Assembly (NCBI RefSeq): GCF_019112545.1
Contig: NW_025064887.1
Span: forward strand, 1,404,193 to 1,468,192
Direction of reading: 5' to 3'
Length of the DNA stretch: 64,000 nucleotides
Origin: Guyanagaster necrorhizus
Lineage: Eukaryota; Basidiomycota; Agaricomycetes; Agaricales; Physalacriaceae
The position numbers and the translations under genes were made by a program. Below the pieces are notes generated by a model. That model made no database searches. It saw only the letters and a program-made list of their open reading frames with translations, and was not told where the DNA came from. Below are positions 1-11,392 of the stretch, piece by piece. Numbering within the stretch: the first letter of the stretch is position 1; each line of letters opens with the position of its first letter.

Positions 1-343
1 AGGAAGCGTGAAGCTGATCCCAACACCGCCTGCTAACAACAAAACAGAAGTATATTCCCTCAGGTCGTGCTCGTGTCCATATGGACCTTCCATATAAACC
101 TTTATAGGAATCGATCTATCGACGTTCGCCTTGGCCTCGAAGCGTTCGTACAGGGACCGAGTCATTCCACCATAAGGCCGAATGATAAATGAAACAGCCT
201 TGTGCGTCGAGCACTCATTCCGCTCTGTCGACGGAATAAGGGGACTGCTTTCCGTATCACGAGCCCTGCTTCCCTGCTTACAAACAGAGAATTTTCCTTC
301 GACGCTATCATAATGATCACTTGCTGCGATTGAAAAGGGATGA
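1..343 (-). CDS. Ferric reductase-like, NAD-binding region (partial exon)
   Basis: Read on the minus strand, this open stretch gives the signature order of the FRE/NOX ferric reductase C-terminal half. An HPFS motif (FAD-binding, near 340) is followed by FIIRPYGGMT near 180, then VYMEGPYG near 85, then LLLAGGVGISFTLP running into the window edge (NADPH-binding start). In this family the enzyme is a membrane flavocytochrome that passes electrons from NADPH through FAD and haem to extracellular iron. Only the cytosolic part is visible; the rest of the NAD-binding domain lies left of the window. The exon probably begins at 343 after an AG acceptor, because the frame hits a stop just upstream. 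No upstream exon is recognisable before repeat DNA begins, so the gene may be interrupted or its 5' exons displaced. CpG content is normal, unlike most of the window. Confidence 0.8.
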
Positions 344-1967
344 CTTTGGGCAGTGAAAGGATATGCAACAGGAGCATACAATTACATATAATTTTGCATC
401 GCTTATGCATTGCCACTCAAACCTATAGCACTTACACTCAGCAGATACATTATCTCAATTCATCACATCCAGTCCCAAATACTGAACTGGAGTCTGTCAC
501 CTTCTAAAAGACCTTTATCCTGACTTTGACACAAATTGGAGACACCCTATGGTGCAAGCAACTATCCATAGCTCAAAGAAAATGAAAGGTGATTCCACTT
601 CTCAAAAACTACCCCTCCAACTACCTCATTTAATCACCTTCTGTCTTCTCACTAACATCTCAGGATCATATGATGACCTCCTCTTTGCTACTATCCTTTC
701 TTGCTGTTTCTATGAGTGCCACTGGTGATATGCTATCTATGCATTCACATCTTGATTTTGCAATTTTATGACATTGATACTATTGCAGATCTGCTCTATA
801 CCAGTAGAGACAATAGGACTATAGTTGAGGCCTCAAGCTGATAGTCAAAGCAGTAGTCAACCAGTAGAGCTAGGACTTAGATGTAATATCACTAGTGAGT
901 CAAGTCTACCAGCCAGCCATACCAGTAACCCAAAGTCAGCTAGGACTGTCAGGATACAGTCACTAGTAGGTGAGGGAGACCACTAGCACATCCAACCAGA
1001 GGCAGAAGGAACAGGACTCATGAAACAAAATCACTAGTGCACCAGTCTGGGCATGAAATACCTAAGTTCAAATTGCTAGCAGCATAACAAACTTGAAACA
1101 GGACTTAGAACTGAATCAGTAGAGCATTGGGCCAGAGGCTAGATCTGACTAGTGCATCCAGACTATTCCTCTGATTACAATCAACAGCTATTGCAGGTGG
1201 GCCTGCCTGGCTAGTCAAATACCCTTGATAGTAATGAGATGCTGCAGAGTCCAAAGGATGGAATGGGGCCACAGCCAGAGCTCCTGGACCTGTTAGTAGG
1301 CATGCAACCACCTCTAGAAACATTATTGCATAATTATTCATCATAAAGCATGACTAGTCTGAGGAATCTTACTAATAATACCCCTCTTGTATAACTATTT
1401 ATGGCTTATAGTACCTTTTGTAGATTGCATTTAGCTAGTAGTGTAAGACAGCATGTGATAGGCAAGCCATTCTCACAATTGAGACCTGCTAATAGTATCT
1501 AGTATCCCAATTAAAGGCTTTTGTGCTTCAACCTCAGTAAAGCAATGTTAGTTGCTAAGTCTACCTTAGAATTGAGTGAATTGAAGCCTGATTTGAGAAT
1601 ACTATTGTGTCTAGAACAACCAAGAGTGTCCTTCAAAGTTAGTCAAGCAAGTTACTCACAGTTATAGTATTATTCTTAGGCCAAGAGCACCACTAGTTTG
1701 CCTAGAGTGCAATTAGTCAAGTGTTTATCCACTTTTAGGAACTGGTTTCAGCCAAGAGTGCCAATAATCTTCAGAATAGCTCCAGTCAGTGAGTGCAGCA
1801 GCTCAAAACCCAAGTCACTTTTATTATAATCATATCTTACCCTGCTAGTATAAGTGATACCTTTGTATAGCTCACTAGTAACAAATAAATATCTTTTAAA
1901 TACCACTCTCTTAATTATTGAGTCTGCAGAGTACTTCTATTATACTTGAAACATCTGAGTTCAATAT
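344..1967. other. Gene-free CpG-poor spacer, probably decayed repeat
   Basis: No recognisable coding signal or family LTR is present. The first roughly 80 bases may be intron or former 5' region of the ferric reductase. The remainder has almost no CpG and looks like the mutated repeats further right, but I cannot match it to them. It contains seven ACTAGT palindromes between 891 and 1879 (listed under findings). Confidence 0.5.
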
Positions 1968-3203
1968 ATTGGTGATAGATGTAGAATTTAAGAGGTATGT
2001 AAAGGCCTGTGAAACCTGTCAGCACACTCAGGCAAAGGCAGCTCCATTACACCCAAACAAGATACCCAGGACACCATGGACACACATATCTATAGATATG
2101 ATCACTGGTCTTCCAGAGTGCCAAGGCTATGATGCCATCATCATAGTCAACTGCTTCTTGAAGGCAATCATACTGGTTACATGCTCAATAGAGCTATCAT
2201 CAGAAGGATGGGCAAAAATCCTGCAAGATGAAGTATATGCTAAATATAGTATACCAAAGATGGTAATTTCAGATTGGGAACCACAGTTTGTTTTCAAATT
2301 TATGATGGATCTCTATCACCTCTTTTAGATCTAAAGCAATGCCTCAACTGCCTATCACCCACAGATGGATAGACAGATGGAGTGAGTCAACTGAGAGATA
2401 GAAAAGTATCTTAGGATATTCATCAATCATCAACAGGATGACTGAGCTAACTGACTCTCTCTCACTATCTTCTAACACAATAACTAGATGCATTCTGTGA
2501 TTGGAAAAACATCATTCTTTGTCAACTACAGATGACACCCCTCTGTTACTAGCTCCTCATGTCACATTATCTTAACACCCACCTCTGCAAGCTTCATAGA
2601 TCAAATGACTAAGATCCATGAAAAAATCAAATCTGCCCTAAAAAAGGCTACCACTGCTATGAAATGCCAATACAACAAACACTGATGCTCCACTGTTTTG
2701 TACACAGTCAGAGACTGAATGTGATTAGACACAACTAACCTGCACCTTCCATGTCTGAAGAAGAAGCTCACTGATAAGTGCACTGACTCCTTTGTTATTA
2801 CCACAAAACTTGGGGCCTCCTCCTATTGATTGACCCTCTCTGCAATCTGGAAGATCCACCTCATCTTCAATGAAACACTCCTTCCCCCCTATATACTGCC
2901 CACATTCCTGAACCAGGAATAACCCCCACTGCCAGAACCTGATCTCATTGATCATGAAGAATCATATGAAGTCAAAGCCATACTGGACTCCCATCTATGC
3001 AGAACTCACAGCTGTCATAGACATGGACCTTCCATAACCATAGAGCATCTTGTCAAGTGAAAGAATTATGGACTAGAGTCTAACAAGTGGGTCAATAAAC
3101 ATTGCATCACTACTGATGATGCTATCACCACCTATCATGACTGATACAATGACTCCTCCTCTTAGTATTAGCCATTGGAATGATGGTCTTAACAGAGGAG
3201 TAA
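1968..3203 (+). pseudogene. Chromovirus pol fragment: integrase to chromodomain
   Basis: The fragment starts abruptly inside the integrase zinc-binding region (CETCQ near 2010-2025). It runs through the catalytic core (a THISIDMITGLPEC stretch near 2090) and the second catalytic aspartate region (VISDWEPQF near 2260), to the C-terminal chromodomain-like segment (WVNKHCITTDDAITTYHD near 3085-3140). Protease, RT and RNase H are missing. Many in-frame stops show it is dead. It ends in a polypurine tract directly before an LTR, as in the complete copies, so it is the 3' remnant of a plus-strand element. Confidence 0.85.
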
Positions 3204-3595
3204 TGTTATAATTTTTCTGATCTCTTATCTTTTGTTGTATCTAATCTCTTATCCTATCTAATCAGAGCATCTATCTTATCCAGGGCACTTGCTGATTGTG
3301 AGACAATTATCATAGTTACATCAGGCTGCTCATACTATTATCTCATATCATACAACAGATGTCTCATCAACAAACAATACCCCATTGTCTCACCCTCAAT
3401 GATCAGACACAATGGCACTATAGTACAGAAACATATAATAAGTAAGAACTATATTTATCAGTCACAAAAACCTATATAAGTAGTGTAGCTTTTGCTATAG
3501 TAAGATCAGCTTTGAGCTAAAGTTTATTCTATACCACTTCCCTCTTAAGCCTGACTTACAACAGCCTTGATAACACACTGCTCAGAATACATCAT
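3204..3595 (+). repeat. Truncated 3' LTR of the preceding fragment
   Basis: It starts TGTTATAATTTTTC directly after a purine tract, carries TATATAAG near 3470 and the AGCTTTGAGCTAAAG start-of-R motif near 3510. It aligns with the 5566-6023 LTR until about 3595, where similarity stops. About 90 bp of the U5 end is missing. Confidence 0.8.
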
Positions 3596-3905
3596 TTGAT
3601 TGTATTTGCTATAGTTACTCTATCACATTATAATCCCTCCAATGAACTAAGAAGTGTTGTGTATGTGTTGATATGGTTGTGATCAGTGGATAGCACTCTG
3701 CTATATTTGTTTTCACCTTGCATGCATGCAAAACCTCTTCACCACTGTCAAAAGTGGATGCCAGAGCTTGTATCATCAACAAGCCATCTGCTCCAGGTGG
3801 ATTCTGTTGGATCTGCTCTGAGCTGCTGGATTTCCCTCTGGTGATTATAAAAGAACTTGTAAGAGAAGATGCATCCTTCTTGTATTAGGGAGTTTGCTAG
3901 CCTTA
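3596..3905. other. Unassigned 310-bp filler between two retrotransposon remnants
   Basis: This joins a truncated LTR to a truncated pol fragment. No open frame or similarity to other parts of the window was seen. It may be older target DNA or filler from a deletion. Confidence 0.4.
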
Positions 3906-5565
3906 CACTGAATTGGCAGAATACAACTTTCTACTTCAACATAAAGCAAGGACCACAAACAAGAAGGTGGACTTGCTTAGTTGGCACATAGACTATGACC
4001 AAGAGAAGGACAACAATAGGGAGATGGTCATACTCAAGGCTGAGCACTTTAGAGCAATGGTTATGCTGATAGAGAAAGAAGCCCATGAGTGCATCAAGAG
4101 CACCACCTGACAAACCAAGTTGTGGGACTAGAAGATGGCTCCATCAATTAATCATGATCAAAGGATGACCAAAGAGGGAGATCTGATCTGTTACAACAAC
4201 TGAGTCTATATGCTCTGAAACCACACCCTGCAGAAGAGAATCATCACTCAGTTGCATGATCACATCACTGCAGGACACTCAGAAATTGTAAAAGCTATAG
4301 AGCTGGTACTGTGAGAATACTGGTGGCTGAAGCTAATGATAGATATAGAGAAGTACATGAAAGCCTGCAAGATCTGTCAGTGCACAAAAGCAAGCATGCA
4401 AGCAAAGGCAGCTCTGCTACACCCAAATGAAGTACCAAGCACATCATGGACACACATCTCCATGGACATAGTGACTGGATTGCTGGAATGCCAAGATTAT
4501 GATGTCATCATTACCATAGTCAATTGATTCTTGAAGGCAATCATTCCAGTCATGTGTTCAACAGAGCTATCATCAGAAGGTTGGACAAAGATTTTATAAG
4601 ACAAAGTGTATGCCAAGTATAGTATGCCACAAGTAGTAATCTCAGACTGAGGGCTGCAGTTCATCTCCAAGTTTATGATAGACATATATTATCTTCTCTA
4701 GATCTGAAGCAATATCTTGTCCACTTACCACCTACAAATAGATGGACAGATGCAGATGAAACAAGTCAATCAGAAGGCTGAGAAATACCTTTATATATTC
4801 ATCAATCATCAGCAGGATGACTGGACTGATTGGCTTCTGTTTGCAGCCTTTCAGCACAACAATCATATCCACTCAGCCACTGGCAAAACACTATTCTTTA
4901 TCAATTATAAACAACATCCTCACATCACTATCTCAATATGCTGATCCACCACAACTCCTGCCTCAACAATGTTCATAGATCAAATGGCCAAAATTTATAA
5001 TGAGATGAAATCTACTCTTGAAAAGATGGCTGCTGTGATGAAGCACCAATACAATAAATCCTGCCACTCCACCATCTAGTATAGTGTCAGTGATCAAGTA
5101 TGGTTAGACATGATTAATCTACACCTTCTATGTTTAAAGAAAAAACTCACTGATAAGTGCATTGGACTCTTTGTGATCACTAAGAAGGTTGAGGCCTCTG
5201 CATACTGCCTCACACTCTCCACTATCTGAAAGGTTCACCTGATCTCCAATGAATCCCTTCTATCTCTATACACACTATCTGCATTTCCAAATCAGAAAGC
5301 TCCACTGCTTCCTGAACCAGTTCTGGTCAATAATGAAGAATAGTATGAAATCAAAAAAATCCTTGACAACTGCCTTCACAAAATCTGTGGCCACCAGAGT
5401 CTCAGCCTCAACACTGTCATTGAATATCTTGTCAAGTAAAAGAGTTATAGAACTAAGTCAAATCAGTAAGTCAGTGAACACAACATGAATGCTGCTAATA
5501 CCATTTATGATTATAAACTCTCCTTTAATTGAGTCATTGGGACAATGATTTTAATGAGGAGCTAA
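3906..5565 (+). pseudogene. Chromovirus pol fragment: RNase H end to chromodomain
   Basis: It opens in the linker after RNase H (LAEYNFLLQHKARTTNKK, near 3910-3965), followed by the integrase HHCC region (near 4240-4390, ending CKICQ), the core (THISMDIVTGLLEC near 4450) and the AYHPQTDGQ-equivalent region near 4725. The chromodomain part is near 5330-5510. Stops occur throughout. It is followed by a purine-rich tract and a complete LTR. The 5' two thirds of the element are absent. Confidence 0.85.
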
Positions 5566-6023
5566 TATTATGATTTTTCTGCTTATCTTATCTTTGATCT
5601 TATACTATCAGTATATCTATCTTATCATAGGTGCTTGTCAATGAGCATGAGACAATTACTCAGCCATAATAGATAGTTCACATTATCATTCTTCCATGTG
5701 CAACAGATGCCTCATGAATGCATAATACTCTATTGTTCTGCCCTTGACAATCAGACATAATAGCACTATAACATAGAAACATACAATAAGTAGGAGTTAT
5801 ATTTATTAGACATAAAGCATATATAAGTAGCATAGCTTTTGCTATAGTAGACCAGCTTTGAGCTAAAGTTTATCCATACCACTCTTCTTCTCTCAAGCTT
5901 AACTTGCATGGTTTTGATCAAACACTACTCAAATACAATAAAGTGAACTCTAACATGATTGTGCAAGTTTGGCACAGCATTAGTTTATTATATGTTCAAG
6001 TCATGTGTCAAGCAGATCTAACA
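5566..6023 (+). repeat. 3' LTR of the 3906-5565 fragment
   Basis: This 458-bp LTR opens TATTATGATTTTTC (the usual TG start is TA here) and ends AGATCTAACA. A TATA box (TATATAAG, near 5822) and the R-start motif AGCTTTGAGCTAA (near 5852) are in the standard places. It abuts oppositely oriented pol sequence directly, so the right junction is an insertion or rearrangement breakpoint. Confidence 0.85.
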
Positions 6024-8454
6024 GTTGTTGTGTTGGAACATAGCAAGAGTGAGTCATTCTGTCCAGTCATCCTGTTGTTAGTTTATGAATATCTGTAGGT
6101 ATTTTTTGATCTCCTGAATGGTCCACTCCATTTGTCTGTCTATCTGAGGGTGATAGGCTATTGAGGCATTGCTGAAAATATGTAGCAGATGGTATAGGTC
6201 TATCATAAATTTGAATATGAATTGTGGATCTCAGACTGAGATGATAACTTGGAGTATGCTATGCCTTGCATATACTTCATTATAGAAGATTCTGGCCTAT
6301 CCTTCTGATAATAATTTGGTGGTACATGTGACTGTGATGATAGCCTTAGAGAAGCAATCTACAATCATGATGATTGCATTGAACCTATTACATCCTGGTA
6401 ATCCAGTGATCATGTTGACAGAGACATGAATCTATAGTTCAATCCATATCTCATTCAGGTGTAGAAATGCCATCTTAGCTTGCATGCTAGACTTGGTTCA
6501 TTGGCATGTTTTACATGCTTTGGTATACTTCTCAATGTTTCCAGCCATCTTTGGCTATCAGTATTCTCAGAGCATTAGCTTCTTTATTTTAGCAACCTCT
6601 GGATAGTCTGCCATAACATAGTCATGAGACTGAGTGATGATCTCTCTTTACAGTGCATGATCCTGGGGAATGTAGATTTATCTATCATAGTAAATGATGT
6701 CTCTTTCCTTAGTCATTCCTTAGTCATGATTGACTGATGGAGCAATTCACTGGTCTCATAGGTCAATGTAGCAGATGGCATTCTTCATGTGTTTATGTGT
6801 TTTTCCAATAGTGGGCATGATTATTGCCTGGAAGTGTTCTGGCTTTAAAAGAACTACTCTGTCATTGTTGGCTTACCTCTGGTTGTGGTATGCATGCTGG
6901 CTAAGCTGGTCCACCTTCTTGTTCACTGTTTCTACTTTGTGGTGTAGCATAAACTAGTACTTGGTGAGCTTAGTAACCCATTGTGCTTGCCTCTGATTGA
7001 GTTTCTGTGGGAGTCAGAAGTATCAAAGGTTCTCATTGTTGATTGAAATTTCAAATATCTGAAGCATGCCCATCAAGTAGTGTCACCACTCAACTAGTGT
7101 GAGTATAATAGCAAGTAACTCCTTATCATAGATTTTATAATTCCTTTCAGTCACCATCAGGGCCTTGGAGAGTAAGGTGACAGGATGCCACCTCTCTTTC
7201 TGTTCTTAGGATAGGACAGTGCTGATAGCTCCCTCACTTCAGTCTGCCTCAATCCAGAATCAGCCTTTCTCAGATGGATATAGCAAGTACCACATCCTCT
7301 GCCAGTCTCCTCTTCAGATTCTCAAATATAGCCTCCTGTGCTGGTCTCTAAATTCATGAGGCATTGCTGGTGAGTTGTGTATGAGTTGGACTATCTTGCT
7401 GTAGTCCTTAATAAACCACTAGTAGAAGTTGGTGAAGCTAAGAAATGCCTGTAACTCCTTCTTAGTTGGCTTCAGCCATTTTACTATGCCAGCCACCTTA
7501 ATGGGATCCATACAAATACTCTCTTTACTGATGATCACTTCCAGATACTTGGTTTTGAGTACCTTGAACTCACATTTCTCTGCCTTGAGAAACAGCTTAT
7601 GTTTTCTCATGAGATCTAGTACTTGCTGTATGAGGCATTGATGTTTCTTCTTCTTGTGGAACATAATGAGGATGTCATTGAGATAAATGATCACTTTTTT
7701 GATAGAGATGAGATCTCTGAATATATTGTTCATCATCTATTGGAAGATGGCCAAGGAGTTGATGAGTCTGAAGAACATCACTGTGGGTTCAAAGAGTCCA
7801 TAGTTAGTCTGAAAGGCTGCCTTTCACTTGTCCCCTTTCTTAATGTGAATATTGTTATACTCTCACTGTATATCAAGCTTTGAATAGTACTGAGCCCCAT
7901 GTAGCTTGTCTATGAGTTCAGAGATGAGTGGCAGTAGGTACCAGTTCTTGATCATCATTTCATTCAGCTTTTAATAGTCTTGTACTAGATGCAGTTTGCC
8001 ATCCTTCTTTTTAATAAAGAAGAAGGAGGATGCCATAGGAGATTTTAAGGGTCAGATATGCCCACTGGATAGGTTCTCCTCAAGAAATTTGTTGAGCTCC
8101 TATTGCTTATTTCTCCTAAGGGGATATACTTTATAGTCCAGATTATTGTTTGCATTGGGGATAAGCTCAATGGCATAGTCTCATAGCTTAGAGTCAGGGA
8201 GTTCATTGAAACTCTCCTTGTCAAACAGATCTCTGTAGTTCTGAGCCTATTCAGGCATCATTTCCTCAAACATCTTTTTCTGTTTTGTAGAATTGGCCTA
8301 GATGGCCAGGTTGTTGGCATGATGTACTGCTCTGATGGAGATGGCCTCTGTCATGTCTACCACCAGGATCATTTCCCCTTCTTCCATTTCTTTGTCCTAT
8401 GCATCCTCTGTGTCTGCATCTGATAGTGTGAATGGGGTCTTTTAACAGTGGCAT
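6024..8454 (-). pseudogene. Chromovirus pol fragment: integrase back to the protease-RT linker
   Basis: Reading leftward from 8454, the fragment gives the linker before RT (EEGEMILVV near 8380), the RT N-terminal region (YPL-like near 8100), the RT active site with D-to-N decay (IYLNDILIM near 7680), RNase H (near 7200), and the integrase core (near 6400) back to about 6030. Both ends are broken: the left against an LTR of opposite strand, the right by the unit 2 repeat inserted at 8455. Stops and CpG loss mark it as old. It is the outermost layer of the nest. Confidence 0.85.
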
Positions 8455-9669
8455 TGATGTGCTTGGTAATGGCTAAGTGACTAAGAGAGGCAAGTGAGGA
8501 ATGAACTCTCAATCACCAACACCTAACCACTCAATACACAATCATCAAATACAGTTGAGGTTAATTGTTTCAAGTATGATAGAAGCACTCTTGCAGTCTT
8601 AAGTAAAATCAAAGAAACAGTCAATAAAGACAGTTATTCAACTCTATCTTGCTTTCAAAGATGCAATATTCATGAGAGCAGTTTATAGCAATGTTTAAGT
8701 ATAGTTAGGATCAGAATCAATGCAAAATTGTGCTCCAAATCAACTTAGAATATTCCAAAACCTAATGAACTCTGAAACCCAAATACTAAGTCTATCAAGC
8801 ACTTAGGCTTGACTAGCTGCACTCTTGGCTGGCTAGCAGTCCTCAAAACCAAAGAACTTGTATTCTGATGCTGAAACCCTTATAGTTTGGAACCCAAATT
8901 AATCTGAAACCGAAAATACAGTTATTATTCCAATCCAATCCTCTTTAAGTGACAAAGTGACTTAAATAAATTACTAAGCTGAAGCAGAACTCAAAATCCA
9001 TTGTCCCAGAGACTAGCTACAGTGGGATAGAAGGCCTGAATGCGGGGGTGAGTCGCTTGGTTGCTATTTCCCCCCTGTTCCCTTCTTTTATACACCAACA
9101 ACAAGTACAGAATCTATAAATAAAGCATTCAAAATAATATTTCTCCTGTTTAAAGCAGAATCATGCTATTATTCCAGAATGGTGGTGCTCATGGACTCTC
9201 ATAGGCTTGCCCAGATCTGCTTAGCAACTGCACAGCTTTATTTTAAGCTTACAGTGCCTGTGGGTACCTAACTCCTTTCTGTTTACCTAGAGTTTTAATC
9301 TGCTGAGTTATTCTTAGTAGCTTGATCAATCAGACCTGGTCAACTGATCCTATCCACTCTATTTCTCTCAATTCTAAGTCTCTTAGGTCACCTGATACCT
9401 AGGAAATTTTGACTTAGACATGTGAGTCAAAACTTGAAGTGCTAGCCACAGATCATTGGGTCTCACTTCCTACTGCTTCTGGATGATGCTGCCTTTACTC
9501 AATACTCCACAACTGGCTATGATATTATATCTCTAGCTGTCTTGAAATATACTTGTCTTAGTGGCATGTAGAATTGGCCTCATTTGAGGTACCATTTCTA
9601 AGTCCAACTTGGACTTAGTATTTTTCAAGGTGTAGTGCTGAACTTTTTTAAGTTCAAACCTGACTTAGG
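8455..9669. repeat. Unit 2, copy A (second repeat family, cut by E1)
   Basis: It is nearly identical to 61373-62785 from its first base (TGATGTGCTTGGTAATGG). No coding capacity is visible. A TATAAAAG box lies on the minus strand near 9085-9095, so it may be a solo LTR of another family. Copy A stops at 9669 where E1's 5' LTR begins; copy B continues about 190 bp further, so E1 inserted into copy A. A few CpGs survive (near 9042-9055). Confidence 0.75.
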
Positions 9670-10129
9670 TGTTACAATTTCTCCTTTATAATTTTTCCTC
9701 TTATCTTTTTTTTATCTTATCAGAGTGCCTATCTTATCTTGAGCATCTACCTGCAGGCATAGGAAAGATTAGATGATCACAAAAGTGGACAGCATGATTA
9801 TACTCAGTCACTTTATCCTTGAACAATTCTCCATTGTCTATTCTCTGATGACTAGATAGAACAAGTAGTATAGCACAGAGTGGTACAATAGGCAGTAGTT
9901 ATATTTATCATGACTTGAAACAATATATAAGTAGGATAGCTCTTGTTGTAGTACTCCAGCTTTGAGCTATAAGTTTATCTCACACTATCTTCTCTTGAGC
10001 CCAGCTTGTCTTTGATCTTGAAGTATTTTCCTGGAATAACACATTAAAGTGAACTCTAGCATGACTGTATGAACACAATACAGTGCTAGTTTATCACATG
10101 TCCAGGTCATGTGCAAGCTAGATCTAACA
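9670..10129 (+). repeat. 5' LTR of E1
   Basis: It is 460 bp, beginning TGTTACAATTTCTCC and ending AGATCTAACA. TATATAAG lies near 9924 and the R-start motif AGCTTTGAGCTATAAG at 9958. It is followed directly by the primer site TTAGCTTGAAGCT at 10131-10143, which pairs with the R start except at decayed positions. Confidence 0.9.
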
Positions 10130-10188
10130 GTTAGCTTGAAGCTTCCTGCTTTCCTTTTCTTACACACTCTAATGGTGATGGAAACCAA

Positions 10189-11392
10189 ATACCATCAGCC
10201 CATGATATTATCTCTGACTTTGCCAAGCTCTTGAGCACCATCATCAGCACTCTGCTTGGGCTTTTCATTATCATTTATCTCTGCTGAAAACCCAGTCTGT
10301 TACTGCTTGGATAATCAGATATTACCATGAGCTTCAAACAATCTACTACCAAACCCAAAATGTCACATCCATCCTCTCCCTCCATGATATCCCTCCTGAG
10401 GCTGTCCAAACCACTGACAAGCCCATGCACAGAATCATATCAGAAGCCACCCCTATAAATTCAGATCTGAAGGTTCTTCCAATGAAACTGGAAGAGCTCC
10501 AATATCACTGACAATACTACTGACACATCATCTGTCATGATCTGCCAAACCTCCCTCTAGTCTCAAACCATGAGGATGAGGATATCTCCAATGACTTCTT
10601 TAATGCAGAACCATCCCCCATCTCTACCACTCTCTCTCAGAGCACAGAATTGGAGACTGTGCTCAAGACTCTCTTGATGCTACTAGGATAGCTACAGGCC
10701 CTGGCCATGACTCTCTCTATGTGAATCCTGATACACCCTCTTCAGCCACAGGAACACTAAAAGTTCTAACTGAGAAAATCCTGTAAGCTCCCACCACACT
10801 GACCAGCATGATGGGCACAGTAGCTGTGATCTCTATTGACAGAACTGACATCTTGCACAAGTCTGCAAAGCATAGCCAGCTAGAACTTAGTCTAAGTCTG
10901 AGGCCTAGCATATTACTGAAGATGTATATAAAAGAGAAAGACATGAAGAAGAATATAGACAACAGCAAGAATGAGACTATTACAAGTGGGATGAATATCA
11001 TAGTTATCTCCCAAGCCTCTTCCAAGAGCTGAGTTGGCATGGATCACTGGTGAGTTGGCTTGCATCCATCCTCCCCAATCCTCCCACAGAAGGTTCTCTT
11101 TTCTGAACTCCTGACACTCTTATCTGCCTACAGGATCCATCTCCCACCTCTGGCCCACATTTCTGACTCAACCATCTGGTGACTCATCCAAGGCCAAGTT
11201 GCTGGAGTACTCCTCAATGAGCAGAATACTGACCAATTCTAAGAGTATCATGCAGCAGTGGAGGCAACAGATAGGAGAACCAAATTCAGCAAAGGACTCT
11301 TCTTTCAACCTATCTCTTCTGCTGACCCTGGATCCAGCATCCCAGGACAGCTCACCTGCAACATTGAAATTCTGGGCACCATTCATCTTTGA
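10189..11392 (+). pseudogene. E1 ORF1 remnant (membrane-anchored protein upstream of gag)
   Basis: The start codon seen as ATG in other copies is ATA here (10189-10191). An N-terminal hydrophobic run (LLSTIISTLLGLFIIIYLC, near 10225-10285) matches the membrane segment in the other copies. The family motif DSLDATR (near 10668-10690) is kept. The frame ends at the conserved CAT-CTT-TGA (11384-11392). Stops and frame changes are numerous. Function is unknown; only conservation with other ORF1 copies supports it. Confidence 0.7.

Noticed and set aside
1105..1344. A 79-codon minus-strand frame in the left spacer
   Set aside because: No similarity or motif; composition resembles the surrounding decayed repeat.
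3680..3760. tRNA-like A-box (GTGATCAGTGGATAGC)
   Set aside because: No B-box, anticodon stem or acceptor pairing could be found downstream.
10808..11032. A 74-codon frame and its 107-codon antisense frame in E1 ORF1
   Set aside because: Both are in frames not conserved with the other ORF1 copies.
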